Assembly (NCBI RefSeq): GCF_036967205.1
Contig: NZ_CP146022.1
Span: 7,998,001 to 8,062,000, forward strand
From: Streptomyces sp. Q6
GTDB taxonomy: Bacteria; Actinomycetota; Actinomycetes; Streptomycetales; Streptomycetaceae
Reading direction: 5' to 3'
DNA length: 64,000 nucleotides
The position numbers were made by a program, and so were the translations under genes. Each line of letters begins with the position of its first letter. Position 1 is the stretch's first letter. Of this stretch, positions 18,901-26,570 are shown one piece after another. The notes under the pieces are model-generated. The model had not been told where the DNA came from. It worked only from the letters and a program-made list of their open reading frames with translations, and searched no databases.

Positions 18901-19085
18901 CCGAGCGGCAGGACGCGGTGCTCGACGGTCAGGCCGGTGACGGTGGGGGTGGCGTCCGGTGCGGCGGACGCCGACGGGGCCGCCTGTGCCGGTGCCGCCG
19001 TGCCCACGGCGGCGAGCCCGGTGATCACGGGCACGGCGCCCGCGGTCGCGGCCAGCACGGTCCTGCGGTGGATGTCGCTGCTCAT
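15981..19085 (-). CDS. Secreted alpha-L-rhamnosidase (GH78)
   Basis: The 1034-residue protein should release terminal L-rhamnose from plant glycosides or polysaccharides outside the cell. It starts with a twin-arginine signal (HRRTVLAA, residues 6-13) and a hydrophobic stretch ending at AQA. An N-terminal beta-domain, the rhamnosidase N domain and the (alpha/alpha)6 catalytic domain follow, then a C-terminal beta-sandwich. The GH78 catalytic signature CPQRDERLGWTGD lies at about residues 577-589 and contains the general-acid region. The ATG at 19085 gives the complete signal peptide. Upstream in-frame sequence runs through a repeat array and is not coding. It lies between two LacI regulators and beside their operators. 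Confidence 0.92.
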   Translation of the reverse strand: MSSDIHRRTVLAATAGAVPVITGLAAVGTAAPAQAAPSASAAPDATPTVTGLTVEHRVLPLGTDAARPRFGWRLGSTARGLAQGAYRLRVATSPQRLTAGRPDVWDSGTVQGSDSVAVRYDGPRLKPSTRYFWDVTAWDATGRGLGTASAAWFETSLMSTDGVADWDGAQWLGMKGKAPDSAGAPLLRSETPLGEGGIAEARLYITALGVYEAYVNGERVTAPQDGGRATELLTPGWTNYDTTVNYLTYDVTDAVARGGRSVTLAAVLGNGWYNARVSEGSTYWSKDGNALALKAKLLVRYADGSTQSVVTRPDAGWKATDTGPYRADDIYDGQTYDARKELDGWTSAGFDTAGWADVEQVGYAARFPGAKLTAYPGETARLIPKWDRHPRSLTVYDTVTGASSSANGKGEIVPDPDRTTTGRPGPVTLRPGDTAVFDLGQNMVGVPRYTLRGPSGAEVVVRCAEMLNDDSEGADGPVGSLYRANLRSAKATSTYVLKGAKAGETHQDSLTFYGFRYVSVEVTTPGAEVTVSDLTGKVGTSAIREIGDVTTDDDAVNQLISNVRWGQRGNYLWVPTDCPQRDERLGWTGDTQVFSNTGLYNTDAVAFLSHFEDILIESQKTYGVDGAQFTAVAPGNRYNAAAPCSGWADCGVIVPWTVWQMSGDATIIDRSWEAMVRYIDWIRRKGGDTYAGQGAIFADWLAFQNTGTQLMSDVYYAYSVLLMAQMARATGRTAEATAYDDLLARIRRAFLATYIRTDGDRITVLSSKGGKPLMGGDPEDDSQSALLWVLKLGFYDTEAQRRSLVGLLADNIGNDAAYKAAHPDSARVRYARNTLSVGFLGVNVLAPVLTDEGRADLAYELLHQDAMPSWLYSVKNGATTVWERWNSYSQEDGFGPVEMNSFNHYSYGAIMEWMYAYMAGIARDPEHPGFRRFRLQPHLDPTGRITRVSARHLSPYGEITSEWSLAKDGTLTYEAVVPANTEATLSLPAVSASAVREGRTPLAKVAGVRARGFADGTATFSLPAGRYRLTSTVR

Positions 19086-19110
19086 CTGCGAGGTTTCCCT
19101 TCGTCCTTGA

Positions 19111-19217
19111 AGGCGCTCGGTGAAGGCGCTCGGTGAAGGAGCTGGGTGAAGGCGCCCGGCGAGGGCGCTCTGCGGAGGTCTCTGCCGGAAGGCCTCTGCC
19201 GGAAGGTCTCTGTCGAT
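19111..19217. repeat. Eight degenerate 13-14-bp tandem units in rhamnosidase leader
   Basis: Units begin at 19111, 19124, 19137, 19150, 19163, 19176, 19190 and 19204. The first five follow aggcgctcggtga (13 bp) and the last three aggcctctgccgga (14 bp). The first two units are identical. The array lies 25-132 bp upstream of the rhamnosidase start and would be transcribed as part of its 5' leader if the promoter is near the operators at 19247-19267. Confidence 0.8.
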
Positions 19218-19246
19218 GGGTGGGGGGGAGGAGCGAGATCGTGGGT

Positions 19247-19267
19247 TGAACGATTTCAAACGATTCA
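19247..19267. promoter_or_regulatory. Two overlapping LacI-type operators
   Basis: TGAACGATTTCA (19247-19258) and TCAAACGATTCA (19256-19267) overlap by three bases. Both keep the TGAA/TTCA half-sites with a central CGAT or ACGA, and the second matches the perfect rhaI palindrome at 10 of 12 positions. They lie about 160 bp upstream of the rhamnosidase start. Confidence 0.65.
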
Positions 19268-19392
19268 ATGTGGGGTGGAGGAACCTATGCGCAGCCTGAG
19301 GCGGAGACAAGGGGCTTGCGTGCACAAAAGACACTCGTGCAAGCGGATTGACAGAGGATGCCGGTGGGCGCACAGTGGCCGACGGTGTGGTA

Positions 19393-19404
19393 AGAAACGA
19401 TTCA
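19393..19404. promoter_or_regulatory. LacI-type operator candidate AGAAACGATTCA
   Basis: AGAAACGATTCA matches the rhaI palindrome at 10 of 12 positions. It is 161 bp upstream of the second LacI gene, so it could serve autoregulation. Confidence 0.5.
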
Positions 19405-19564
19405 AGTCATCGGGCTGCCGCCGTCTCGGCGTGGCGACGAGCGGCTCGGTCCGGGGACCCGGCACCGACCTCCGTCGTCCGGTTGTCCGACTGGCCGAAC
19501 ATTTCGGGGTGCGCCCCACGTACACTCCCCCTGCCGCACCCGCTCACCTGGAGGTCCGTACCCG

Positions 19565-20593
19565 ATGGGACAGTCCGTGGGGATCAAGGACGTAGCCCGC
19601 GCCGCCGGGGTGTCCGTGGGCACGGTCTCGAACGTGATCAACCGGCCCGAGACCGTCGCCGACGAGACGCGGTCCCGCGTCCTCGCGGTCATCGACCGGC
19701 TCGGCTACGTCCGCAGCGAGTCCGCCCGCCAGTTGCGCGCCGGCCGCAGCCGCATCATGGGCCTGCTCGTCCTCGACATGGGCAACCCGTTCTTCGTGGA
19801 CGTCGCGCGCGGCGCCGAGCGTGCCGCGCGCGAGGCCGGGCTCGGCGTGATGGTCTGCAACAGCGCGCAGAGCGCGAGCGAGGAGGCCGAGTACCTGTCC
19901 CTCTTCGCCGAGCAGCGGGTGCGCGGCGTCCTGCTCACCCCGGCCGAGGCGACCGGCCGCACCGTCGAGCAGTTCCGCCGGCACGACATCCCGTTCGTCC
20001 TCGTCGACCGGGTCGCCGAGGGCGCCACCGAGTGCTCCGTATCCGTCGACGACGTCAACGGCGGCGCGCTCGCGGTCAGTCACCTCGTCGACGCGGGTCA
20101 CCGACGCATCGCGTACGTGAGCGGCCCGCCCGCCCTCAACCAGGTCGAGGACCGCCGGCAGGGCGCGCTCCGCGCCCTCGACGAGGCCGGACTGCCCGCC
20201 ACCGCGCTGCGCGAACTGCCCACCGACCGGCTCGACGTGGCCGCGGGCCGCGACGCGGGCGCCCGCCTCCTCGGCCTCTCCGCCCGCCCCACCGCCGTCT
20301 TCTGCGCCAACGACCTGCTGGCCCTCGGCGTCCTCCAGTCCCTGTACGCGGCCGGGGTGCGGGTCCCCGAGGACGTCGCGATCGTCGGCTACGACGACAT
20401 CGAGTTCGCGGCCGCCGCCGCCGTCCCCCTCACGTCCGTGCGGCAGCCCGCCGTCACCATGGGCGCCCTCGCCGCCGAGCTGCTCCTCGACGAGATCGAC
20501 GCCGCCGACCACCCCGGGCGCCGGCACGAGCACCGCCGGGTCGTCCTCCAGCCGGAGCTCGTCGTCCGCGGCTCCAGCCTGGGCCCGCGCTGA
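19565..20593 (+). CDS. LacI-family transcriptional regulator (copy 2)
   Basis: The 342-residue regulator has the LacI helix-turn-helix GIKDVARAAGVSVGTVSNVI at residues 6-25 and a sugar-sensing C-terminal domain with the conserved FCANDLLALGVLQ segment. The ATG at 19565 is preceded by GGAGG. It is divergent from the rhamnosidase gene and very similar to the regulator at 14.9 kb, including long stretches of nearly identical DNA. A role in rhamnose/rhamnoside control is inferred from location and the shared operators. Which of the two copies acts at which promoter cannot be told from sequence. Confidence 0.9.
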   Translation: MGQSVGIKDVARAAGVSVGTVSNVINRPETVADETRSRVLAVIDRLGYVRSESARQLRAGRSRIMGLLVLDMGNPFFVDVARGAERAAREAGLGVMVCNSAQSASEEAEYLSLFAEQRVRGVLLTPAEATGRTVEQFRRHDIPFVLVDRVAEGATECSVSVDDVNGGALAVSHLVDAGHRRIAYVSGPPALNQVEDRRQGALRALDEAGLPATALRELPTDRLDVAAGRDAGARLLGLSARPTAVFCANDLLALGVLQSLYAAGVRVPEDVAIVGYDDIEFAAAAAVPLTSVRQPAVTMGALAAELLLDEIDAADHPGRRHEHRRVVLQPELVVRGSSLGPR

Positions 20594-20682
20594 ACCCGCC
20601 CGCGACCATGTGCTGAACTGGGCGGACGGCCCGCTTGTCCGCAGTTCGGGCCGCCCGCACCGCCATCCGTACAGGAGTTGCC

Positions 20683-21987
20683 TTGAGCGCCGCCCGTTAC
20701 CGTCAGGCCGGAGTCGTCCTGGCCGACCGTCGCTTCTCCGTCCCTCTGGACCACGCCGACCCCGACGGCGAGCGCATCGAGCTGTACGCGCGCGAGGCCG
20801 TCGCCGCCGGCCGGGAGAACGACGAACTGCCCTGGCTCGTCTACCTCCAGGGCGGCCCCGGGTTCGGCGCGAACCGCTTCAGCGGCAAGCAGGCGTGGCT
20901 CGGCCGCGCCCTCCAGGACTACCGCGTCCTCCTGCTCGACCAGCGCGGCACCGGCGCCTCCGCGACCGTGAACCGCCAGACGCTCCCGCTGCGCGGCGAC
21001 GCGCGGGCCCAGGCCGAGTACCTCACGCACTTCCGCGCCGACTCGATCGTCCGCGACTGCGAGCTGGTCCGCCACGAGGTCACCGGGGGCGCCCCGTGGA
21101 CCGTCCTCGGCCAGAGCTTCGGCGGCTTCTGCGCCGTGCGCTACCTGTCGTCCGCGCCCGAGGGCCTCGCGGCGGCGCTCATCACGGGCGGCCTGCCCAC
21201 GCTCGACGGCCACGCCGACGACGTCTACCGCGCCGCGTACCCGCGCGTCGAGCGCAAGGTCCGCGCGCACTACGCCCGCTATCCGATGGACGTCGAGCGG
21301 GCCCGGGAGATCGCCGCGTACGTCCAGGACCGGCAGCCGGTCCTGCCCAACGGCTACCGCCTCACCCTGGAGGCGTTCCAGTCGCTCGGCATCTGGCTCG
21401 GCGGGAGCGACGGCAGCGACCGACTGCACCACCTCCTGGAGGACGCGTTCGTCCGCACCCCCGCCGGACGCGAACTCTCCGACGCGTTCCAGGAGCAGGT
21501 CGCCGGCGCGCTGTCCTACGCGAGCCACCCGCTCTACGCGGTCCTGCACGAGGCGATCTACGCGCAGGGCGGGCGCGCCACCGACTGGTCCGCCGAACGG
21601 GTGCGCGCCGAGTTCCCCCAGTTCGACGGCGAGAAGACGCTGGCCTCGGGCTCGGCGCTGCTCTTCACCGGGGAGTCGGTGCACCCCTGGCAGTTCGACA
21701 CCGACCCGGCGCTGCGCCCGCTGCGGGAGGCCGCGCACGCGGTGGCCGCGCGCACGGACTGGGCTCCGCTCTACGACCCGGCGCGACTCGCGGCGAACGA
21801 GGTGCCGGTGGTCGCAGCCGTCTACCACGACGACATGTACGTCGACACGGAGCACGCGCTGCACACGGCCCGCTCGATCCGAGGGCTGCGGCCCTGGGTG
21901 ACGAACGAGTTCGAGCACGACGGCCTCCGGGCGGGCGGACCGCGCGTCCTCGACCGTCTGCTGGCCATGGTGCGCGGCGACGTGTAG
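20683..21987 (+). CDS. Proline iminopeptidase-like alpha/beta hydrolase (S33 family)
   Basis: This 434-residue cytosolic hydrolase would remove N-terminal proline (or a related residue) from peptides. WLVYLQGGPGFG is the oxyanion-hole region of the S33 family and VLGQSFGGFCAVRYL holds the nucleophile serine in GQSFGG. A C-terminal histidine is in NEFEHDGL. The TTG at 20683 is chosen because CAGGAG lies 6 bases upstream. An ATG 48 bp earlier lacks a ribosome site. The lid insertion and length match Streptomyces proline iminopeptidases. It lies 89 bp after the LacI gene and shows no link to rhamnose. Confidence 0.82.
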   Translation: MSAARYRQAGVVLADRRFSVPLDHADPDGERIELYAREAVAAGRENDELPWLVYLQGGPGFGANRFSGKQAWLGRALQDYRVLLLDQRGTGASATVNRQTLPLRGDARAQAEYLTHFRADSIVRDCELVRHEVTGGAPWTVLGQSFGGFCAVRYLSSAPEGLAAALITGGLPTLDGHADDVYRAAYPRVERKVRAHYARYPMDVERAREIAAYVQDRQPVLPNGYRLTLEAFQSLGIWLGGSDGSDRLHHLLEDAFVRTPAGRELSDAFQEQVAGALSYASHPLYAVLHEAIYAQGGRATDWSAERVRAEFPQFDGEKTLASGSALLFTGESVHPWQFDTDPALRPLREAAHAVAARTDWAPLYDPARLAANEVPVVAAVYHDDMYVDTEHALHTARSIRGLRPWVTNEFEHDGLRAGGPRVLDRLLAMVRGDV

Positions 21988-22001
21988 CCCCGTACGGGGT
22001 T
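21986..22001 (+). terminator. Short hairpin after the iminopeptidase gene
   Basis: The palindrome CCCCGTACGGGG followed by TT starts at the stop codon of the iminopeptidase gene. The stem is only four to five base pairs, so it is a weak candidate for transcription termination. Confidence 0.35.
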
Positions 22002-22215
22002 CTGTGGCTTCGGCGTGCGGTCGCGGGTGCGCCGTGGTTCCCCGAGTCCCCTGGAACAGCGGCGAGGCCGCTTGCTTGAGGGGGCCACGGGGACGAGGCG
22101 GCCCGTGCCGTGGGGCGGGACGACGAGGCCACCGGATGGGGCGTGTGCTGGTCCGGGGAGACATCTGGCGCGCGCCCCTTCGTTGTGGTCGCGGGGGCGG
22201 GGGTATCCGGTCCGA

Positions 22216-22449
22216 ATGAATCTTTCGAGGAGAACGCGGTACGTCCTGAGCGCGGTAGCGATCTACGTCGTCATGGTCTTGATCTGGCGCTTCAGCGGCA
22301 TCGGTTGGTGGATGGCGCTAGGGATGGGGATGGTCGCGACCCCCTTGGTGTTGTGGATGACGTGGCTGCGTCGGCGGCTCAATGACCGGTCGAGGGAGTT
22401 CGGCCGGCGCCACGGTCCCTTCGCGTGGCCGGAGGATCGCAGGCGCTGA
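22216..22449 (+). CDS. Small membrane protein of unknown function
   Basis: This 77-residue product has two membrane segments (about residues 8-25 and 30-48) separated by a short loop with Trp-Trp, and a basic C-terminal tail. I do not recognise the family. The ATG at 22216 has no Shine-Dalgarno sequence, but TATCCG lies exactly 6 bases upstream, the spacing seen at other leaderless starts here. The surrounding DNA is visibly lower in GC than the rest of the window. It lies alone between the iminopeptidase and an oppositely oriented small gene. Confidence 0.55.
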   Translation: MNLSRRTRYVLSAVAIYVVMVLIWRFSGIGWWMALGMGMVATPLVLWMTWLRRRLNDRSREFGRRHGPFAWPEDRRR

Positions 22450-22524
22450 GGGCGGCGATCCTCGGCGCGGTCGTACAGGGCGTCGAGGTGATCGCTGGTC
22501 ATCTCGTCCAGCGGATGCGGTCGG

Positions 22525-22962
22525 TCATGCGGCGTTGCTCCTCGTCATGCGGGTGGGGCAGGCCGAGTCATGGGTGGTGCCGCGGGAGACGAACCCGTCG
22601 GCGCAGCACGCGGCGTGCAGTTCTTCGTCCGGGTCCCGAGGGCGCAGGCAGTCGGAACCATGCGCGCTGCCGTCGGCGTGGGTGGAGAGGTCGCAGCACG
22701 GCACGACCTCGAACACGGCCTCGAAGATGGGGATGCCGCGGGCTTTGCGTTCGGCGAGCTGCGCCCGGAGCCTTGCCCGGCGGGCGATGGCGTACTCGCG
22801 GGACGCGCACCAGGCGAGGAGGCCGGCCGCATAGACGACCCCGGCGGCGGACCTGTACCAGCCGGTGGCGGTGAGGTAGGCGGCGGTGGCGCTGCTGAGG
22901 GCGGCGGCCGCGGTGAGCCAGCGGGCGGTGCGGAGGGCGGGTGTCATTGGCGTTCCGATCAT
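22525..22962 (-). CDS. Small membrane protein with Cys/His-rich tail, unknown function
   Basis: This product of up to 145 residues has two hydrophobic N-terminal segments (about 12-30 and 38-52), a basic amphipathic stretch and a C-terminal half with conserved-looking cysteines and histidines (PCCDLSTHADG, HAACCADGF, HDSACP) that could bind a metal. The start is either ATG 22962 or ATG 22947, and the second has a weak GGAACG upstream. I do not recognise a named family. Similar small membrane/Cys-rich proteins occur in actinomycete integrative elements, so an element remnant is possible, but no integrase or replication gene is present. Confidence 0.5.
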   Translation of the reverse strand: MIGTPMTPALRTARWLTAAAALSSATAAYLTATGWYRSAAGVVYAAGLLAWCASREYAIARRARLRAQLAERKARGIPIFEAVFEVVPCCDLSTHADGSAHGSDCLRPRDPDEELHAACCADGFVSRGTTHDSACPTRMTRSNAA

Positions 22963-23514
22963 GGTGGCGTGGGGTGTCGTGGTGGGTGCGGTCGCGGGCT
23001 GGGTGTTCAGCGCGGACGATCCAGTGCGGATCGGGGTCGTGGAGGTCGCGGTTGTGGTTGGCCCCCTGGGGCTGCTGCTTCGGGGTCGGTACAGGAAGAC
23101 TTAAGTGGTGAACGGGGCGAGGACGATGCCGACCCGCGAGGGCGCGGCCCCTTTCTGATGCCCCGAGACAGGAGAGCCAGCCGCCTCGATCACGGTCTCT
23201 GTAGGAGACGGTCTCCGTCTGGCTTGTTGGCGGTCTGCTCCGGGAGGTGTTCATGCATGTCGCCGTCGATTGGCCATGGTCGGTAGCGGTGGTCGGGGGG
23301 ATGGGGTCGAGCTGGTGTCGGGGGTGTTGTTCCTGCTGTAGGCGCGGTGCCCGGCGCAGCCGCGGCGGTAGAGGCCGAGCCCTGCCCACCGGAGGGTGAG
23401 CACGAGCGCGGAGGCGACAGGCCAGACGGCTCCGCATTCCCAGCGGCCCCGCGAGGCTGACCCCGGTGAATCCGGATGAGGCGCCCCGCGCCGTGGGCGC
23501 CTACCCTGCCCTTC
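22963..23514. other. Intergenic region without convincing genes
   Basis: This is a 552-bp stretch. A plus-strand frame ending at 23104 overlaps the start of the minus-strand Cys-rich gene and a 22-codon minus-strand frame lies at 23190-23258. Neither is convincing. At 23195-23220 two small inverted repeats abut (GTCTC/GAGAC and AGACGG/CCGTCT). The lower GC content continues here. Confidence 0.5.
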
Positions 23515-24267
23515 ATGAGCCTGCCCGAACCGAAGAGCGAACCCGCGCTCCAGCCCATGCCGGAGGACTGGCAGCGGGCCCTCGCGGTCGTCGCCCACCC
23601 CGACGACCTGGAATACGGCTGCGCCGCGGCCATCGCCGCCTGGACCGACGCCGGCAAGGAGGTCACGTATGTCCTCGCCACGCGCGGAGAGGCCGGCATC
23701 GACACCCTCGCCCCGGACAAGTGCGGTCCGCTGCGCGAACAGGAGCAGCGGGCGAGCGCGGCCGTCGTCGGCGTCGACACCGTCGAGTTCCTCGACCACA
23801 AGGACGGAGTCATCGAGTACGGCGTCGCGCTGCGCCGCGACATCGCCGCCGCGATCCGCCGGCACCGCCCCGAACTCGTCATCACCCTCAACCACCGCGA
23901 CACGTGGGGAGGCGTGTACTGGAACACCCCCGACCACGTCGCCGTCGGCCGCGCCACGCTCGACGCCGCGGCGGACGCGGGCAACCGGTGGATCTTCCCC
24001 GAGCTGACGGAGGAGGGGCTGGAGCCGTGGAACGGCGTGAAATGGGTCGCCGTCGCCGGTTCCGCGCAGCCCACGCACGCCGCCGACGCCACGGCGGGCC
24101 TCGAACGCGCCGTCCGCTCGCTGCTCGAACACCGTACGTACATCGAAGTGTTGACCGACGAGGACCCGGAGACCTACTGCCGCACCTTCCTCACCGGAAA
24201 CGTGCAGGCCGCGGCCGAGCGGTTCGGCGGGAAGCCGGCCGTGCCGTTCGAAGTGTTCAACCGCTGA
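23515..24267 (+). CDS. PIG-L family deacetylase (LmbE-like)
   Basis: The 250-residue enzyme belongs to the GlcNAc-PI de-N-acetylase family, which includes the mycothiol enzymes MshB and Mca. The zinc motif AHPDD is at residues 27-31 (VVAHPDDLE) and the third metal ligand is in TPDHVAVGR. The catalytic aspartate is the second D of HPDD. The substrate is not clear: MshB and Mca have a different C-terminus. The ATG at 23515 has no ribosome site but TACCCT lies 7 bases upstream, suggesting a leaderless mRNA. Confidence 0.85.
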   Translation: MSLPEPKSEPALQPMPEDWQRALAVVAHPDDLEYGCAAAIAAWTDAGKEVTYVLATRGEAGIDTLAPDKCGPLREQEQRASAAVVGVDTVEFLDHKDGVIEYGVALRRDIAAAIRRHRPELVITLNHRDTWGGVYWNTPDHVAVGRATLDAAADAGNRWIFPELTEEGLEPWNGVKWVAVAGSAQPTHAADATAGLERAVRSLLEHRTYIEVLTDEDPETYCRTFLTGNVQAAAERFGGKPAVPFEVFNR

Positions 24268-24292
24268 GGCCGCGGTCCCCTATCGTTGCGGG

Positions 24293-25225
24293 ATGGCTGC
24301 CGAGCTGATCCGTATCGTCTCCCGTTCCTCTCCGATGGCCCTGGCGCAGGTGGAGCGCGTCCGCGAGGAACTCGCCGCGCTCCACCCCGAGGTGCGCACC
24401 GAGGTCGTCCCCGTCACCACCAGCGGCGACAAGTGGATGGGTGACCTGGCGAAACTCGGCGGCAAGGGCGCCTTCACCAAAGAGGTCGACCAGGCACTCC
24501 TCGACGGGCGCGCCGACCTCGCCGTGCACTGCCTCAAGGACATCCCCGCCGACCGCCCGCTGCCCGAAGGGTGCACGTTCGGCGCCTACTTGAAGCGGGA
24601 CGACGTCCGCGACGCGCTCATCGACCCGCACGGCCGCACCCTCGACGAGCTGCCCGAGGGCACCAGGATCGGCACGTCCTCGGTCCGCCGGGTCGCTCAA
24701 CTCGCCGCCAGCCACCCGCACGTGATGTGTGTGCCGATGCGCGGCAACGCCAACAGGCGGCTGGAGAAGCTCGCGGCGGGCGACGCCGACGTGCTGCTGC
24801 TCGCCCTGTCGGGGCTGGAGCGGATCGGCCGCACGGACGTGGTCACCGACGTGCTCGCGCCCGAGCTGATGTGCCCGCCGATCGGCGCCGGCATCCTCGC
24901 GCTCCAGTGCCGCGCCGACGACACGGTCACCCTGGACACGGTGAGCGGGCTCGGCCACCGCGACACCTGGCGGGAGGCGACGGCGGAGCGCATGTTCCTG
25001 CACGTCCTCCAAGGCCACTGCAACTCGCCGGTCGCCGGGTACGCGCGGGCCGAGCGCAGCGGCGATCTGTCGCTGCGCGCCTGCGTGTTCACGCCCGACG
25101 GCAAGCGGGTGCTCAACGCCCAGGAATGGGCGGGTCCGCTGGACCCGGCGACGCTGGGGATGTCCGTGGCGGTGGCGCTGCTGCGTCAGGGGGCGCGGGA
25201 ACTGATCGACGGGATCCCGCACTGA
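24293..25225 (+). CDS. hemC: Hydroxymethylbilane synthase (porphobilinogen deaminase), likely second copy
   Basis: This 310-residue enzyme polymerizes four porphobilinogens to hydroxymethylbilane in tetrapyrrole synthesis. Conserved features are [13 protein letters not shown] near the start, [11 protein letters not shown] with the catalytic Asp at 83, [11 protein letters not shown] at 127-137, the RGN(x)RRLEKL segment at 150-160 and the dipyrromethane-binding Cys243 in [11 protein letters not shown]. In the common form the sequence around the cysteine is GGCQVPIG and the RGN motif has Thr before Arg, so this is a divergent paralogue. No other hem gene is nearby. TATCGT lies 6 bases before the ATG, with no ribosome site, so the mRNA is probably leaderless. 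Confidence 0.85.
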   Translation: MAAELIRIVSRSSPMALAQVERVREELAALHPEVRTEVVPVTTSGDKWMGDLAKLGGKGAFTKEVDQALLDGRADLAVHCLKDIPADRPLPEGCTFGAYLKRDDVRDALIDPHGRTLDELPEGTRIGTSSVRRVAQLAASHPHVMCVPMRGNANRRLEKLAAGDADVLLLALSGLERIGRTDVVTDVLAPELMCPPIGAGILALQCRADDTVTLDTVSGLGHRDTWREATAERMFLHVLQGHCNSPVAGYARAERSGDLSLRACVFTPDGKRVLNAQEWAGPLDPATLGMSVAVALLRQGARELIDGIPH

Positions 25226-26570
25226 CGGCTTCCGTCTCCCGTGCCGGCAGCAGGCGCGCCGCCACGGCGGCCGCGCACGTCAGGGCCGCCAGGACGGTCA
25301 GCGTCGTGCGCATCGAGCCGACGAAGTCCGCGCCGGACGCCAGCAGTGTCGTGGCCGTCGCCACGCCCAGCGTCGGCCCCACGTTCATCGCTGTCTGCTG
25401 CAACCCGCCCGCGACCCCGGCGTGCGCCTCGGACGCCCGGCGCACCAGGACCTCCGTCGCGCTCACCATGACCGTGCCGAAGCCCGCGCCCATCGCCACC
25501 GCGCAAGCGCCGATGGCGAGTTGAGCGGCGCCTTCGTCCAGCCGGCCGAAGCCGAGGACGCCCGCCGTCAGCAGGAGCATCCCGGCCGCCGTCGTCGCCC
25601 TCGCGCCGTGCCGACGCAGCAGCACCGCGCTCAGCGGCGCCGCGAGGACCATGCACAGCGCGGCGGGCAGCATCCGCAGGGCCGTCGCCAGGGCGTCGAG
25701 GCCCAGCACGTCCTGGAGGAAGTACGTCGCCGCGAACAGCGACCCGAACAGGGCCGCCGACGACGTGAGCAGGATGCCCAGCGCCGCCGCGGACACCGGC
25801 GACGCGACGATCGCGGGGGTGAGCAGCGGGCTGGAGGTGCGGCGCTCGTGCCGGACGAGGAGCGCCGTCGCCGCGGCGGCCCCGGCGAGCGCCGGTGTCG
25901 CACCTGCCCCCGGGAGTGCGACAAGTCCCGTGACGAGGCAGGCCAGCGCGGTGCCGAGAAGCAGCGCCCCGAGCGGATCGAGCCCCACGGGCGTCGTCGT
26001 CGGTGCTACCCGCGGCTCCCGTACGAAGAGGACGAGCAGCGCGATCACCACCGCCGGGAGCACGCCGAGGAAGAACACGGAGCGCCAGCCGAGATGCGCC
26101 GTCAGGACACCGCCGACCAGCGGACCCGCGGCCGCCGCGAGCCCGATGGCACTGGTCCGCAGCGCGATCGGCATGCCCAGTTCGTCCGGCGGGTACGCGG
26201 CCCGCAGCATGCCGAGCGTCGCCGGTTGCAGCAGCGCCCCGCACACGCCCTGGACGACGCGCAGCGCGATCACCCAGCCGATGCCCGGGACGAGCCCGAT
26301 GCCCGCCGACGTCGCCGCGAACCCGAGCATCCCGTACGCGAACAGCCGCCGGTGTCCGAACCGGTCGCCGAGCCGCCCCGCGAAGACCAGCAGGCTCGCC
26401 ACCGCGATCAGATAAGCGGTGCTCGTCCACTGGACCTGCGACAGCGAGGCACCCAGATCGCGCTGGAGCGCGGGCTGGGCGATCGTCAGGACCGTGCCGT
26501 CGAGCGCCACCAGCACCGCGCCGACGACGCTCCCGGCGAGCATGACCCGCCGCTGCGCCGGGGCGCTCAT
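25113..26570 (-). CDS. MFS multidrug-type exporter (DHA2-like)
   Basis: This 485-residue major facilitator has about 12-14 membrane segments. Motif A-like [13 protein letters not shown] follows the second segment and [14 protein letters not shown] lies in the first, as in the 14-segment DHA2 exporters. The ATG at 26570 overlaps the TetR stop as ATGA, so both genes form one operon driven by a TetR-regulated promoter. The frame stays open past the last membrane segment into a proline/alanine-rich tail that overlaps the 3' end of hemC by 113 bp on the opposite strand. Substrate unknown. Confidence 0.85.
   Translation of the reverse strand: MSAPAQRRVMLAGSVVGAVLVALDGTVLTIAQPALQRDLGASLSQVQWTSTAYLIAVASLLVFAGRLGDRFGHRRLFAYGMLGFAATSAGIGLVPGIGWVIALRVVQGVCGALLQPATLGMLRAAYPPDELGMPIALRTSAIGLAAAAGPLVGGVLTAHLGWRSVFFLGVLPAVVIALLVLFVREPRVAPTTTPVGLDPLGALLLGTALACLVTGLVALPGAGATPALAGAAAATALLVRHERRTSSPLLTPAIVASPVSAAALGILLTSSAALFGSLFAATYFLQDVLGLDALATALRMLPAALCMVLAAPLSAVLLRRHGARATTAAGMLLLTAGVLGFGRLDEGAAQLAIGACAVAMGAGFGTVMVSATEVLVRRASEAHAGVAGGLQQTAMNVGPTLGVATATTLLASGADFVGSMRTTLTVLAALTCAAAVAARLLPARETEAVSAGSRRSVPAPPDAAAPPPRTSPASPGPADPPIPGR

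Larger units (their letters stand above)
19086..19564. promoter_or_regulatory. Divergent regulatory region of rhamnosidase and LacI copy 2
   Basis: This 479-bp gap contains no gene I can support. It carries a 13-14-bp tandem repeat array in the rhamnosidase leader and three operator-like sites matching those at the rhaI-transporter divergence. It therefore seems to hold both promoters and the binding sites for the LacI regulators. Confidence 0.7.

Noticed and set aside
15552-19136. Plus-strand open frame of 1194 codons opposite the rhamnosidase gene
   Set aside because: The minus strand encodes a complete GH78 enzyme with signal peptide and catalytic motif. The antisense frame has no recognisable domain.
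19085-19373. N-terminal extension of the rhamnosidase by 96 codons
   Set aside because: The extension translates the tandem repeat array and the operators and would place the signal peptide inside the protein.
22886-23104. Plus-strand frame of 72 codons with hydrophobic stretches
   Set aside because: It overlaps the start of the minus-strand Cys-rich membrane protein and has no ribosome site; the hydrophobic look partly mirrors codon bias. Not excluded, but not supportable.
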